Assembly: GCA_963839285.1 (NCBI GenBank)
Contig: CAWIUN010000021.1
Location: 1 to 64,000, forward strand
Origin: DASSSQ01 sp963839285
GTDB taxonomy: Bacteria; Actinomycetota; Thermoleophilia; Gaiellales; Gaiellaceae
Reading direction: 5' to 3'
DNA: 64,000 nt
A program made the position numbers and the translations under genes. The notes under the pieces are model-generated. The model was given only the letters and a program-made list of their open reading frames with translations. It made no database searches and was not told the DNA's origin. Position 1 is the first letter of the stretch. Every line of letters starts with the position of its first letter. Shown here one piece after another: positions 48,364 through 56,969 of the stretch.

Positions 48364-48585
48364 CTATCGCGAACCTGCGCGGCGTCCGGCGAGCGCGGCG
48401 TCCGGCTCGCGCCAGATCCCGAGGCCGATGTCGAAGCCGCGAACGCGCCGCCGCTGCTCCGTCCGGTACGTCTCGTCGACGGCGCGCCGCACGAGCTCGG
48501 CCAGCGAGAGCCCCGTTCGCGCCGACTCGGCGAGGAGGAAGGCGTGCTGGCGGTCGGTGAGCGTCACCTGTGTACGTCTACCCAT
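48364..48585 (-). CDS. orphan ribbon-helix-helix (VapB-like) antitoxin
   Basis: 73 residues. RRTQVTLTDRQHAFLLAE is the DNA-binding strand and first helix of the CopG/Arc fold, then TGLSLAELVRRAVDET; the C-terminus GFDIGLGIWREPDAALAGRR resembles toxin-binding tails of VapB antitoxins. No VapC PIN-domain toxin follows: the next gene downstream is tgt after 28 bp. An in-frame ATG at 48609 could add eight residues (MVEVYTST). A perfect palindrome overlaps the start. Confidence 0.75.
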   Translation of the reverse strand: MGRRTQVTLTDRQHAFLLAESARTGLSLAELVRRAVDETYRTEQRRRVRGFDIGLGIWREPDAALAGRRAGSR

Positions 48586-48609
48586 GGTGGAGGTGTACAC
48601 CTCCACCAT
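48584..48609. promoter_or_regulatory. 26 bp perfect palindrome at the antitoxin start
   Basis: Two 13 bp arms (half-site ATGGTGGAGGTGT) meet without a spacer, overlapping the start codon and ribosome-binding region of the antitoxin gene. Ribbon-helix-helix antitoxins repress their own promoters through such sites, so it is probably its operator. Its 18 bp core also occurs inside trpC (16841-16858). Confidence 0.7.
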
Positions 48610-48652
48610 CCGAGAGGTGTGACGCGCCTGCAACGATTCCGCGCCGGCTTCC

Positions 48653-49594
48653 TCACAGCACCAGCATCGCGTCGCCGAACGAGTAGAAGCGGTAGCGCTC
48701 CTCGACGGCGAGGCGGTAGAGGCGCCGCGTCTCCTCGATGCCCGCGAAGGCCATCACGAGCGCGAGCAGGGTCGAGCGCGGCAGGTGGAAGTTCGTCAGC
48801 AGCCGGTCGACCCGCCGGAACTCGAAGCCCGGCGTCACGAAGAGGTCGGTGCGGCCCTCGAGCGGCGCGCCGCGGGCGAGCGTCTCGAGCGTCCGCACGG
48901 TCGTGGTGCCGACGGCGACGACGTCGTCCGCCGCGCGGATCCGCTCCCAGGCGGCGGGCCTGACCGCGTAGCGCTCGCCGTGCAGCCGGTGCTCGGCGAG
49001 CTGCTCGACCGCGAGCGGGCGGAAGGTGTCGAGCCCGACGTGCAGCGTCACCCGCTCGACCTCGAGGGCGGCGAGAAGCTCCGGCGTGAAGTGGAGCCCG
49101 GCGGTCGGGGCGGCCGCGGAGCCCTCCTCGTCGGCGTAGACCGTCTGGTAGCGCTCCGGATCGTCGGGCCGGGCGTGGATGTACGGCGGCAGCGGCAGCT
49201 CGCCGTCGGGGGAGCCGTCGAGGCGAAGCCGCCAGCGGCCCTCGCCGAGCGGCTCGAGCAGCGTCACGGGCCCCAGCCGCTCGCCGGCGCGGAGCCTCCG
49301 CGACGGCCGCGCCAGGCCCTCCCACTCCCCCTCGCCGTGCCGTTCGAGCAACAGCACCTCGACGGCGCCGCCGGACGCGCGGCGCAGCGCGAGCCGCGCC
49401 GGGACGACGCGGGTGTCGTTGACGACGACGAGCGCGCCGGCGGGCAGCTCGCCCGGCAGGTCGCGGAAGCGGCGGTGGCGCACGGCGCCGCTCCCCCGCT
49501 CGTAGACGAGCAGCCGCGACTCGTCGCGCCGCTCCGCCGGGCGCTGCGCGATCAGCTCGGGCGGCAGCGCGTAGTCGAGCTCGCTGGCCTCCAT
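48653..49594 (-). CDS. queA: S-adenosylmethionine:tRNA ribosyltransferase-isomerase
   Basis: 313 residues. It makes epoxyqueuosine from preQ1-tRNA using the ribosyl part of SAM. SELDYALPPELIAQRPAERRD, VVVNDTRVVPARL, PTAGLHFTPELL and TNFHLPRSTLLALVMAFAG are diagnostic. It is slightly shorter than the E. coli enzyme (356). With tgt it forms the queuosine module, interrupted by the antitoxin gene. Confidence 0.94.
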   Translation of the reverse strand: MEASELDYALPPELIAQRPAERRDESRLLVYERGSGAVRHRRFRDLPGELPAGALVVVNDTRVVPARLALRRASGGAVEVLLLERHGEGEWEGLARPSRRLRAGERLGPVTLLEPLGEGRWRLRLDGSPDGELPLPPYIHARPDDPERYQTVYADEEGSAAAPTAGLHFTPELLAALEVERVTLHVGLDTFRPLAVEQLAEHRLHGERYAVRPAAWERIRAADDVVAVGTTTVRTLETLARGAPLEGRTDLFVTPGFEFRRVDRLLTNFHLPRSTLLALVMAFAGIEETRRLYRLAVEERYRFYSFGDAMLVL

Positions 49595-49620
49595 CCGGCG
49601 GCCACGATACTCTTCCTTCC

Positions 49621-50079
49621 GTGAACGACGACGCGATCGAGCGGGCCCGCGACCGGATCAGGGACGCCGCCGAGGGACGGCCGACGCCGGCCGAGCTCGA
49701 GGCCGCGCTCGAGCGGGCGAGGATCCAGCTCGAGGCGCTCGCGGCGACCGCCGACGAGCTGCAGGGCGCGCTTCCGGAATCCGTCGGCTCGGCGATCCGG
49801 CAGGGTGTCCGCGAGGAGGCGCTGCCCGTCGCCCGCCAGCTGGCCGAGGTGCGTGGGTTGATGAACCAGGTGCTGCGGCGGCTCGAGCGGCTCGAGGGAG
49901 ACGCGCTCGCCGAGCGGCACGAGCGCGTCGACGACCTCGCCGTGCTCGTCGACCTGATCGTCTCCGGCTGGAAGGGCGTCGAGCTCCGGCTGACACGGCT
50001 CGAGGAGCGGCTGCAGAGCTCCGGCGGCGCCGTCGTCTACCGGATCGAAGAGCGCCGCCCGACCGTCGACGCCGGCTAG
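49621..50079 (+). CDS. hypothetical coiled-coil protein
   Basis: 152 residues, almost entirely helical with heptad-like Leu/Ala spacing (LEAALERARIQLEALAATAD, MNQVLRRLERLEGDALAERH, GVELRLTRLEERLQS). GTG start. No signal peptide, membrane segment or known domain. It is divergent from queA and 41 bp upstream of the DUF2254 gene. Confidence 0.55.
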   Translation: MNDDAIERARDRIRDAAEGRPTPAELEAALERARIQLEALAATADELQGALPESVGSAIRQGVREEALPVARQLAEVRGLMNQVLRRLERLEGDALAERHERVDDLAVLVDLIVSGWKGVELRLTRLEERLQSSGGAVVYRIEERRPTVDAG

Positions 50080-50120
50080 CGCGCCGTTTCCGGTCGTCTG
50101 CGGCCGGGAACCTGCCGCGG

Positions 50121-51440
50121 GTGGCGAACGTGCTGCGGGCCCAGTGGCAGCGGTTCAGCGACGGGCTCTGGTTCGTCCCGTCCCTGATCGTGATCGTGAT
50201 GGGCGCGCTCGCGTTCGCGCTCGTCCAGCTCGACAACGACTTCGTCGGGCACGAGACGCCCTGGGTCTTCGGCGGCGACGCGAACGCCGCCCGCACGGTG
50301 CTCTCGACGATCGCCGGCTCGCTGATCACCGTCGCGGGCCTCACCTTCTCGGTGACGATGGTCGTGCTCCAGCTGGCCTCGAGCCAGTTCAGCCCGCGGG
50401 TGCTGCCGAACTTCCTCGGCGACCGGATCACCCAGACGACCGTCGGAGCCTTCGTCGGCATCTTCGTCTTCTGCCTGATCGGCCTGCGCGCGGTCGGCGG
50501 CCGCGACGACTTCGTGCCGCGGCTGACGGTGACCGCTCGCGAGCGGGCTCGGCGTCAGCGCGGTGATCCTGCTGATCGTCTTCATCCACCACGTCTCGAC
50601 GATGATCCAGGTCTCCCACATCGCCCGGCGGATCGGCGAGCGGACGGTCTCGACGCTCGACTCGCTCCACCCCGAGCCGTTCGGCGCGGAGACCGACGAG
50701 GACGCCGACGCCCTGCTCGAGGAGTGGCGGGAGCAGGAGGAGCCCGCGGTGGTCAGGCCGAGCCGCCCCGGCTACGTGCAGCGGGTCGACGTCGACTCGA
50801 TCGCGGCCGCGGTCTCGCGACGACGCGCGGCAGGTGCTCGTCGCGGTGACGCCCGGCGACTTCGTCAGCGCCGGCACCGCGCTCGTCGAGATCTGGCCCG
50901 CCGGGGCGGCGGAGGAGAAGGAGGGCCGCCTGCGACAGGCGATCACGATCACCGGCGAGCGCAGCTTCGACCAGGACGCCTCCTTCGGGGTGCGGCAGCT
51001 CGGCGACATCGCCCTGCGCGCGATCTCGCCCGGCATCAACGACCCGACCACCGCGGTCACCTGCATCGGCTACATCCGCTCGGTGATCGAGCTGCTTGTC
51101 GGGGCGGCGCCTGCCGGCGCAGGTGCGCCGCTACCGCGACGGCGACCTCGTCGTGATCGCCCGCCGCGTCGACTACCAGGAGTACCTCGACACGCTGATC
51201 GAGATCGGCCGCTACGCGCAGGGCGACGCGCGGATCGTCCGCCAGCTCCTGCGCTCCTGCGCCGGGATCGCGGCGGCCGCCCGCCGCGCCGGGGCCGACG
51301 AGCGCGCGACGGCGGCCGAGGAGGTGGCGGAGACGATCGCCGAGCAGGCGCTCGACGAGGCACGCAGCGACCGCGACCGGCAGCTGATCGGGGACCTGCT
51401 CGACCGGGTGCGGGCGCCCGGGGCGCGCGAACGGGGCTAG
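50121..51440 (+). pseudogene. DUF2254 membrane protein, three frame breaks
   Basis: 438 residues if three single bases are skipped. N-terminal membrane domain (VPSLIVIVMGALAFALVQLD, TIAGSLITVAGLTFSVTMVV, QLASSQFSPRVLPNFLGD). Break 1 near 50538-50547, then VSAVILLIVFIHHVSTMIQV. Break 2 near 50818-50821, then ARQVLVAVTPGDFVSAGTAL and DQDASFGVRQLGDIALRAIS, the most conserved part. Break 3 at the G run 51101-51104, then LPAQVRRYRDGDLVVIARRV. All segments align in order with the family. Function unknown. Confidence 0.7.
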
Positions 51441-52861
51441 ACGAGCGACTCCCGCGGCTCGACTGCGGCCTCGTCCGCGGGCAGCACCAGCTCGAAGCGG
51501 CTGCCGAAGCCCTGCTCGCTCTGCAGCTCGATCCGACCGCCGAGCGCGAGCGAGAGCTCCCGTGCGATCGCGAGCCCGAGCCCGGTGCCGCCGTCGTCGC
51601 GCGACCAGAACGGCCGGAAGATCCGCTCCTGCTCGCTGCGCGCGATCCCGGGGCCGGTGTCCTCGACCGCCACCGAGACGGACCCGTTCTCGGCGCGCAG
51701 CTCGAGCGCGACCCGGCCGCCGTCGGGCGTCCAGCGGAAGGCGTTCGCGAGCAGGTTCGTGATGATCTGGAGCACGCGGTCGCCGTCGGTCGTCAGCACG
51801 GGAGCCGCCTCGAGCTCGCGCCGGTAGTCGATCCCGCGCCGGCGCGCCTCCTCGCTGAAGGTGCCGAACGCACGGTCGACGAGCCGCTCCATCTCCACCT
51901 CCTCGCGGTGGACGGTGAACCGGCGCGTGTCGAGCTTCGCCAGGTCGAGCACGTCCTGCACGAGCCGCTCGAGCCGCTCGGTCTCGGCGTAGACGACGTC
52001 GAGCGACTGCTGCTGCAGCTCCGCGTCGTCGATCACGCCCTCGCGGATCGCCGAGACGTGCCCGCGGATCGCGGTCAGCGGCGTCCGCAGCTCGTGCGAG
52101 ACCGTCATCAGGAAGTTCCGCTCGAGCGCCTCGGCCTCGGCGAGCCGCGCGGCCATCTCCCGGAAGCGGTCGGCGAGATGGCCGATCTCGTCGCCGCCGT
52201 GCACGTCGGGGAGGCTGACGTCGTAGCTCCCGCGCGAGATCTCGTCCGCGGCGTCCGAGAGCGCCAGCACGGGCCGCGTGATCCGGCGCGAGAGGTACCA
52301 GGCGAGCGCACCCGCGACGAGCACGCCGCCCGCGAACGCGAACGCGAGCCGGTCGACGAGCGTCAGCCAGCGGTTCCGCAGCTCCGCCCGCGGCGTGCCG
52401 ACGACGATCGCCCCGTAGAGGTTGGAGCCGAGCGTGAACGGCGCCGCGGCCGCGAGCAGCGGTCCCGTCGGCCCCGGCGGGTCGACGGTCAGCGTCATCG
52501 TCTCCTGGTGCTCGAGCCGCGGGAAGTCGACCGTCGTCCGCGGCAGCTGCTGCAGCCCGAGCTCCTGACCGGGGAACGGCGTGATGTCCGGCGCGACCGG
52601 CACGTAGTAGATCCGGTCGCCGGTCGCCTGCTCGAGCGTGTCGCGCGCCGGGAACGAGCCGTTCTCGAGCCGGTTCGCGAGCTCGACGTAGAGCCGGACG
52701 ATGCCCTGCGCCTCGTGCCGGAGCTGCGTCCGCGTCCGGTCGTTCGTGTACTGCTGGAACAGGCGGACGGCGATCGCGGTCGAGACGAGGCCCGAGAGGA
52801 CGATCGCGGCCAGGAAGATGGCCGGGAGGCGGAAGCGGAGCGAGTGGATCGAGCGGTGCAT
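51437..52861 (-). CDS. sensor histidine kinase
   Basis: 474 residues. N-terminal transmembrane helix (IFLAAIVLSGLVSTAIAVRL), a ~130-residue extracytoplasmic sensor, a second helix (LAFAFAGGVLVAGALAWYLS), HAMP, HisKA with the phospho-acceptor His in FLMTVSHELRTPLTAIRGH, and HATPase motifs NLLANAFRWTP, DTGPGIARSEQ and GTGLGLAIARE. It pairs with the regulator 19 bp upstream. Signal unknown. Confidence 0.93.
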   Translation of the reverse strand: MHRSIHSLRFRLPAIFLAAIVLSGLVSTAIAVRLFQQYTNDRTRTQLRHEAQGIVRLYVELANRLENGSFPARDTLEQATGDRIYYVPVAPDITPFPGQELGLQQLPRTTVDFPRLEHQETMTLTVDPPGPTGPLLAAAAPFTLGSNLYGAIVVGTPRAELRNRWLTLVDRLAFAFAGGVLVAGALAWYLSRRITRPVLALSDAADEISRGSYDVSLPDVHGGDEIGHLADRFREMAARLAEAEALERNFLMTVSHELRTPLTAIRGHVSAIREGVIDDAELQQQSLDVVYAETERLERLVQDVLDLAKLDTRRFTVHREEVEMERLVDRAFGTFSEEARRRGIDYRRELEAAPVLTTDGDRVLQIITNLLANAFRWTPDGGRVALELRAENGSVSVAVEDTGPGIARSEQERIFRPFWSRDDGGTGLGLAIARELSLALGGRIELQSEQGFGSRFELVLPADEAAVEPRESLV

Positions 52862-52880
52862 CCCCGCCCAGGGTACGCCG

Positions 52881-53588
52881 CTACGCGGCGGGTGCGGGCT
52901 CGCGCGCCGGCGCGACCTTGTAGCCGACGCCCCAGACGGTGACGATCGGCGAGGCGTCGCCGAGCTTGCGCCGCAGCTGCCGCACGTGCACGTCGACGGT
53001 GCGGGTGTCGCCCGCGAAGGTGTAGCCCCAGACGCGCTCGAGCAGCTGGTCGCGGGTCAGCACGAGGCCGCGATGGTCGAGCAGCTCCCAGAGCAGGTCG
53101 AACTCCTTCGGCGCCAGCTGGATCTCGGTGTCGCCGACGCGGCACTCGCGCCGGCCGGCGTCGATGACGAGGTCGCCGTGGCGGAGCACCTCCTCCTCGG
53201 GGTGGCGCCGCTCCGGCGTCGTCCGCCGCAGCACCGACTTGACCCGGGCGACGAGCTCGCGCGGGTTGAAGGGCTTCGTCAGGTAGTCGTCGGCGCCGAC
53301 CTCGAGCCCGATGATCTTGTCGACGTCCTCGTCGCGGGCGGTCAGCATCAGGATCGGCACGTCCGACCGCTGCCGGACCCGCTTGCAGACCTCGATCCCG
53401 TCGATGTCGGGGAGCATCAGGTCGAGCACGATCAGGTCGGGCGTCTCGGCCGCCACGAGCGAGAGCGCGCTCGCCCCGTTCGCCGCGGTCTTGACGTCGT
53501 AGCCCGCGTTCTTCAGGTAGAGGCTGACGAACGAGGCGATCGACGCCTCGTCCTCGACCACGAGCACGGTCTGCTGACCGGCCGACAT
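52881..53588 (-). CDS. OmpR-family response regulator
   Basis: 235 residues. Complete receiver: acidic pair in VLVVEDEAS, phospho-Asp in LIVLDLMLPDIDG, Thr in LMLTARDE, Lys in YLTKPFNPREL. The winged-helix output has LAPKEFDLLWELLDHRG, LLERVWGYTFAGDTRTVDVH and GVGYKVAP. It starts right after the stop of the secreted-protein gene (TAG-ATG) and is followed by the kinase, so the three form one operon from the promoter at 54097. Confidence 0.94.
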   Translation of the reverse strand: MSAGQQTVLVVEDEASIASFVSLYLKNAGYDVKTAANGASALSLVAAETPDLIVLDLMLPDIDGIEVCKRVRQRSDVPILMLTARDEDVDKIIGLEVGADDYLTKPFNPRELVARVKSVLRRTTPERRHPEEEVLRHGDLVIDAGRRECRVGDTEIQLAPKEFDLLWELLDHRGLVLTRDQLLERVWGYTFAGDTRTVDVHVRQLRRKLGDASPIVTVWGVGYKVAPAREPAPAA

Positions 53589-54086
53589 CTAGCCGCCGAC
53601 CGGGACCGGCGCCGTCACCGACTGCTGGCCGAAGCCGCCGACGGTGAGCGTGCTCAGGACGGGCTTGAAGGGCTCGCCGTCGAAGGCGACGAGGCCGTCG
53701 TCGACCGTGCCCTGCCCGGTCAGGCGGACGAGGCCGCTGCCGACGGCGGCGACGTCGATGCCCGTGCCGACGATCCTGATCGTGTAGCGGCCGGTGACGA
53801 AGCGGAAGCGGATGCCCTTGCCGCGGTAGGACGTGGTCAGGTCGGTGAGGTTGCGCGTGCGGTCGGCGCCGAAGACCTGCGGCTCGGAGGCGTCGTTCGG
53901 GTTCCAGTCGGTGATCACGAGCGTGCCCGACGCGATCCGGCCGAGGATCGAGCCGCGGGCCGTGATCTGGATCGTCGCGCTCGCGCTCTTGATCGCGAGC
54001 GTGCCGTCGCCCTTGTCCCGGTTGCGCGCGAACGCGGCGGCCGGGACGAGCAGGGCGACGAGCAGGATGAGGACGAGTCCGCGCAC
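53589..54086 (-). CDS. secreted hypothetical protein heading a two-component operon
   Basis: 165 residues from GTG. Signal peptide at residues 2-20 (LVLILLVALLVPAAAFA), then a beta-rich domain (TIQITARGSILGRIASGTLV, FRFVTGRYTIRIVGTGIDVA, LVRLTGQGTVDDGLVAFDG). No Cys and no enzyme motif. Its position at the head of a regulator-kinase operon suggests an accessory or target of that system; this is inference. Confidence 0.65.
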   Translation of the reverse strand: MRGLVLILLVALLVPAAAFARNRDKGDGTLAIKSASATIQITARGSILGRIASGTLVITDWNPNDASEPQVFGADRTRNLTDLTTSYRGKGIRFRFVTGRYTIRIVGTGIDVAAVGSGLVRLTGQGTVDDGLVAFDGEPFKPVLSTLTVGGFGQQSVTAPVPVGG

Positions 54087-54096
54087 GACTGGTTGC

Positions 54097-54124
54097 AGTA
54101 TCGACGGCCGCCGTGTTCCGTCAA
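54097..54124 (-). promoter_or_regulatory. promoter of the two-component operon
   Basis: On the minus strand TTGACG (54119-54124), 16 bp spacer, GATACT (54097-54102), about 10 bp before the GTG start. An AT-rich stretch (54128-54150) directly upstream could be an UP element. It is the best consensus match seen in the window. Confidence 0.7.
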
Positions 54125-54208
54125 TGAGGGAAAGGTAAGAAAAGTGTAATCGCGCGGCCGCGAGGCGCCTGCCGGTCGCCGTGGGACGGCGTCAGTAGAG
54201 TCAGCCGC

Positions 54209-55451
54209 ATGGACGAGATCACCCAGTTCGGCACGATCGTGCTGGTCGTCGCGCTCGGCTTCTCGATCGCGCTCGTCGCCGCGAAGCTCTCCGATCTCGT
54301 CCCGGTGCCGGCGCCGGCGATCTTCCTCGTCGCCGCCGCGCGTCGCGAGCGACGCCCACACGAGCCTCGGCACCTACCTCTCGGTGCAGACCGTCGAGCG
54401 GATCGCCGTCGTCGCGCTGGTCGTGATCCTGTTCGGCGGCGGCTACGAGATGGGCCTGCGGCGCTTCCGGCAGGCGGCGGTGCCGATCACGCTGCTCGGC
54501 GTCCTCGGCACCTTCGGTACGGCGGGCCTCGTCGCGCTCTTCGCCCACGTCGCGCTCGGCTTCTCCTGGATCTCGTCGGGGCTGATCGGCGCCGCGATCG
54601 CGCCGACCGACCCGGCCGTGATGTTCTCGGTCCTGGGCGACCGGGAGATCGCCGGCCGGACCGGCACGATCCTCGAGGGCGAGTCCGGCGCGAACGACCC
54701 GGTCGGGATCGCGCTGATGATCGGGATGGTCGAGCTCGCCCTCCACCCGCACGGCTCCTTCGCGATCGTCGGCCGCGAGTTCGTGGTCGAGATGGCGGTC
54801 GGGCTCGCGATCGGGATCGCGGGCGGCTACCTGCAGACCTGGCTGCTGCGCTGGGTCAGCCTGCCGAACCCGGGCCTGCACGCCGTCCGGACGCTCGCCG
54901 GCGCCGGCGTGATCTACGGCGTCGCCTCGGTCGCGCACGGCTCCGGCTTCCTCGCGGTCTTCGTCGCCGGCCTGATCGTCGGCGACGCGCGGGCGCCGAT
55001 GAAGCGCGAGATCGAGAACTTCCAGAACGCGCTCTCGAGCGTCGCCGAGATCGTCGTCTTCGTCGCGCTCGGGCTGACGATCTCGTTCGGGTCGCTGAGC
55101 GGCTCCGACTGGGCCGAGGGGGTCGCGTTCGCCGCCTTCCTCGCGCTCGTCGCGCGTCCGCTCGTCGTCGGCGGGCTGCTCCTGCCCGTGCGCCTGCGCG
55201 CCGGCGAGCGGCTCTTCGTCGTCTGGGGCGGGCTCAAGGGCGCCGTCCCGATCCTGCTCGCGGCCTTCGCCCTGCTCGCGGGCGTCGCCGACGGCACGCG
55301 GATCTACGACATCGTCTTCATCGTCGTGCTCCTCTCGGTCGTCGTCCAGGGAAGCACGATCCCGCTCGCCGCCCGGCGCCTCGGCGTGCCGATGCGGCGG
55401 GTGCGGCACGCGCAGGAGGACGAGGAGCTGGGCCGAATCGAGCCCGTGTGA
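54209..55451 (+). pseudogene. Na+/H+ antiporter (NhaP-like), frameshifted near the N-terminus
   Basis: 413 residues if one base is skipped. The first 40 residues (TIVLVVALGFSIALVAAKL, VPVPAPAIFLVAA) are in one frame; near 54341-54351 it shifts +1 and continues ASDAHTSLGTYLSVQTVERI, then ALVVILFGGGYEMGLRRF, IAPTDPAVMFSVLGDREIA, LEGESGANDPVGIALMIG and WGGLKGAVPILLAAFALLAG. The last motifs carry the ion-binding residues of the CPA1 family. Nothing after the break is damaged. Confidence 0.75.
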
Positions 55452-55682
55452 GCGACCGGACGGACGCGCTCGCCTGCCGGCTCGGCGCCGAGATCGACGC
55501 GCTCTCGCGGGCGCTCGCGGCCGCCGGCGTCGCGCGGCGAGGCGGCGGCCCGGCTGCTCGAGTCCGCGGCACTCGCCGCGATGCACGCGGTCAGCCTGCA
55601 GGCGCTCGCGGAGGCGCCGCCCGAGCGGCCCCGGCGCCGCGAGCGGCGCGCGAGCGTGACGGCGCTGCCCCGCGCCGCCTGA
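55448..55682 (+). pseudogene. small hypothetical protein, frameshifted
   Basis: 77 residues if one base is skipped. GTG overlaps the antiporter stop. Reads SDRTDALACRLGAEIDALSR then, after a +1 change near 55538, EAAARLLESAALAAMHAVSL and a basic tail to TGA at 55680-55682. The frame with the break removed is helical with an even hydrophobic pattern. Function unknown. Confidence 0.45.
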
Positions 55683-55685
55683 CGC

Positions 55686-56540
55686 TCAGCCGTCGTAGCG
55701 GTGGAAGCCCTCGCCCGACTTGCGGCCGAGCTTGCCCGCCTGGTGCATCCGGACGAGCCGGGGCGGCGGCGCCATCCGCGGCTCGCGCAGCTTCTCGTAG
55801 AGCGCCTCGGACGCGTGGACGTGGACGTCGGCGCCGACGAGGTCGAGCAGCGCCGCCGGGCCCATCGGCCAGCCGGCGCCGTGCTTCATCGCCTTGTCGA
55901 GGTCCTCGACGGTGACGCCGGCCTCGTCGAGGACGCGCACGCAGTCGTTCAGGAGCGGGATCAGGATCCGGTTGACGACGAAGCCGGGGGTGTCGTTGCA
56001 GCGGATCGGCTGCTTCCCGAGCCGCTCGGCGAACGCGAACGCGGCCTCGAAGACCTGCTCGTCGGTGCGCTCGGCGCGGACGACCTCGACGAGCGGCATC
56101 AGCGGCGCCGGGTTGAAGAAGTGCATGCCGACGACGCGCTCGGGCCGCTCCGTCGCGGACGCGATCTCGGTCACCGAGAGCGCCGAGGTGTTCGTCGCCA
56201 GGATCGCGTCGGGCCGGACGGCCGCCTCGAGCTCGCGGTAGAGCTGCTGCTTGACGGCCATGTCCTCGAAGGCCGCCTCGATCACGAGGTCGCAGGCGGC
56301 GAGGTCGGCGACGTCGTCGGTCAGCGACAGCAGCGCGAGCGCGGCCTCGTCGCCGCCCGGCGCGAGCTGCCCCTTCTCCACCTTGCGGGAGAGGAAGTGC
56401 CCGATCCGCCCCTTCGCCTGCTCGGCGCGGTCGAGCGAGACCTCGCGGCCGACGGTCTCGACGCCCGCCTCGACGCAGAGCTGGGCGATCCCGGCCCCCA
56501 TCGTGCCGAGCCCGACGACTCCGACCCTCGCGATCTCCAT
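55686..56540 (-). CDS. 3-hydroxybutyryl-CoA dehydrogenase
   Basis: 284 residues. NAD(P)-binding VGVVGLGTMGAGIAQLC at the N-terminus, catalytic region ILATNTSALSVTEIA and MHFFNPAPLMPLVEVV (catalytic His), then DTPGFVVNRILIPLLNDCVR. It oxidises or reduces 3-hydroxyacyl-CoA. The thiolase genes (10409 and 58321) could act in the same pathway, but none is in the same operon. Confidence 0.92.
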   Translation of the reverse strand: MEIARVGVVGLGTMGAGIAQLCVEAGVETVGREVSLDRAEQAKGRIGHFLSRKVEKGQLAPGGDEAALALLSLTDDVADLAACDLVIEAAFEDMAVKQQLYRELEAAVRPDAILATNTSALSVTEIASATERPERVVGMHFFNPAPLMPLVEVVRAERTDEQVFEAAFAFAERLGKQPIRCNDTPGFVVNRILIPLLNDCVRVLDEAGVTVEDLDKAMKHGAGWPMGPAALLDLVGADVHVHASEALYEKLREPRMAPPPRLVRMHQAGKLGRKSGEGFHRYDG

Positions 56541-56597
56541 GGCGCGATCCTAGAGGCTCGGCGCGTGGTGGACGTCCCGGCCCGTCCCGTCGCGGGC

Positions 56598-56969
56598 TCA
56601 GGCGGCGGCCGCGATCGCGGCGCACGCGGACTCGAACTGCTCGGCGGAGAGGCGGATGTAGGAGTGGCGCCAGAGCGACGACGGGAAGATGCCGACCTCC
56701 TCGCACGGCGGCGCGTCGTGCAGGTCGGGAACCGCGACGAGCGGCCGGAGCGCGAAGCTCCACGACCACCGTTCCCGCTCGGGATCCTGCTCCGGGTCGG
56801 AGACGACCTCGACGACCGCGAAGACGGCCTGCCAGACCGAGGCGTAGCAGACGGCGACGTCGCCCGCCTGCACGCTCGGCCGCCGGCTCGAGCCGTGCCG
56901 CTCGAGCGTCCAGCCGGTCGCCGGCAGCGGCCGCTCGCCGCGGCCGCGCACGAGCAGCCAGGCGCTCAA
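56598..56969 (-). CDS. EVE/PUA-like domain protein
   Basis: 123 residues from a TTG that overlaps the stop of the decarboxylase gene (TTGA). The PUA-like fold pattern: SAWLLVRGRGERPLPATGW, VQAGDVAVCYASVWQAVFAVVEVVSDP (the central strand seen in EVE domains), WSFALRPLVAVPDLHDAPP and a C-terminal helix. EVE domains read modified bases in DNA or RNA; the ligand here is unknown. Confidence 0.6.
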   Translation of the reverse strand: MSAWLLVRGRGERPLPATGWTLERHGSSRRPSVQAGDVAVCYASVWQAVFAVVEVVSDPEQDPERERWSWSFALRPLVAVPDLHDAPPCEEVGIFPSSLWRHSYIRLSAEQFESACAAIAAAA

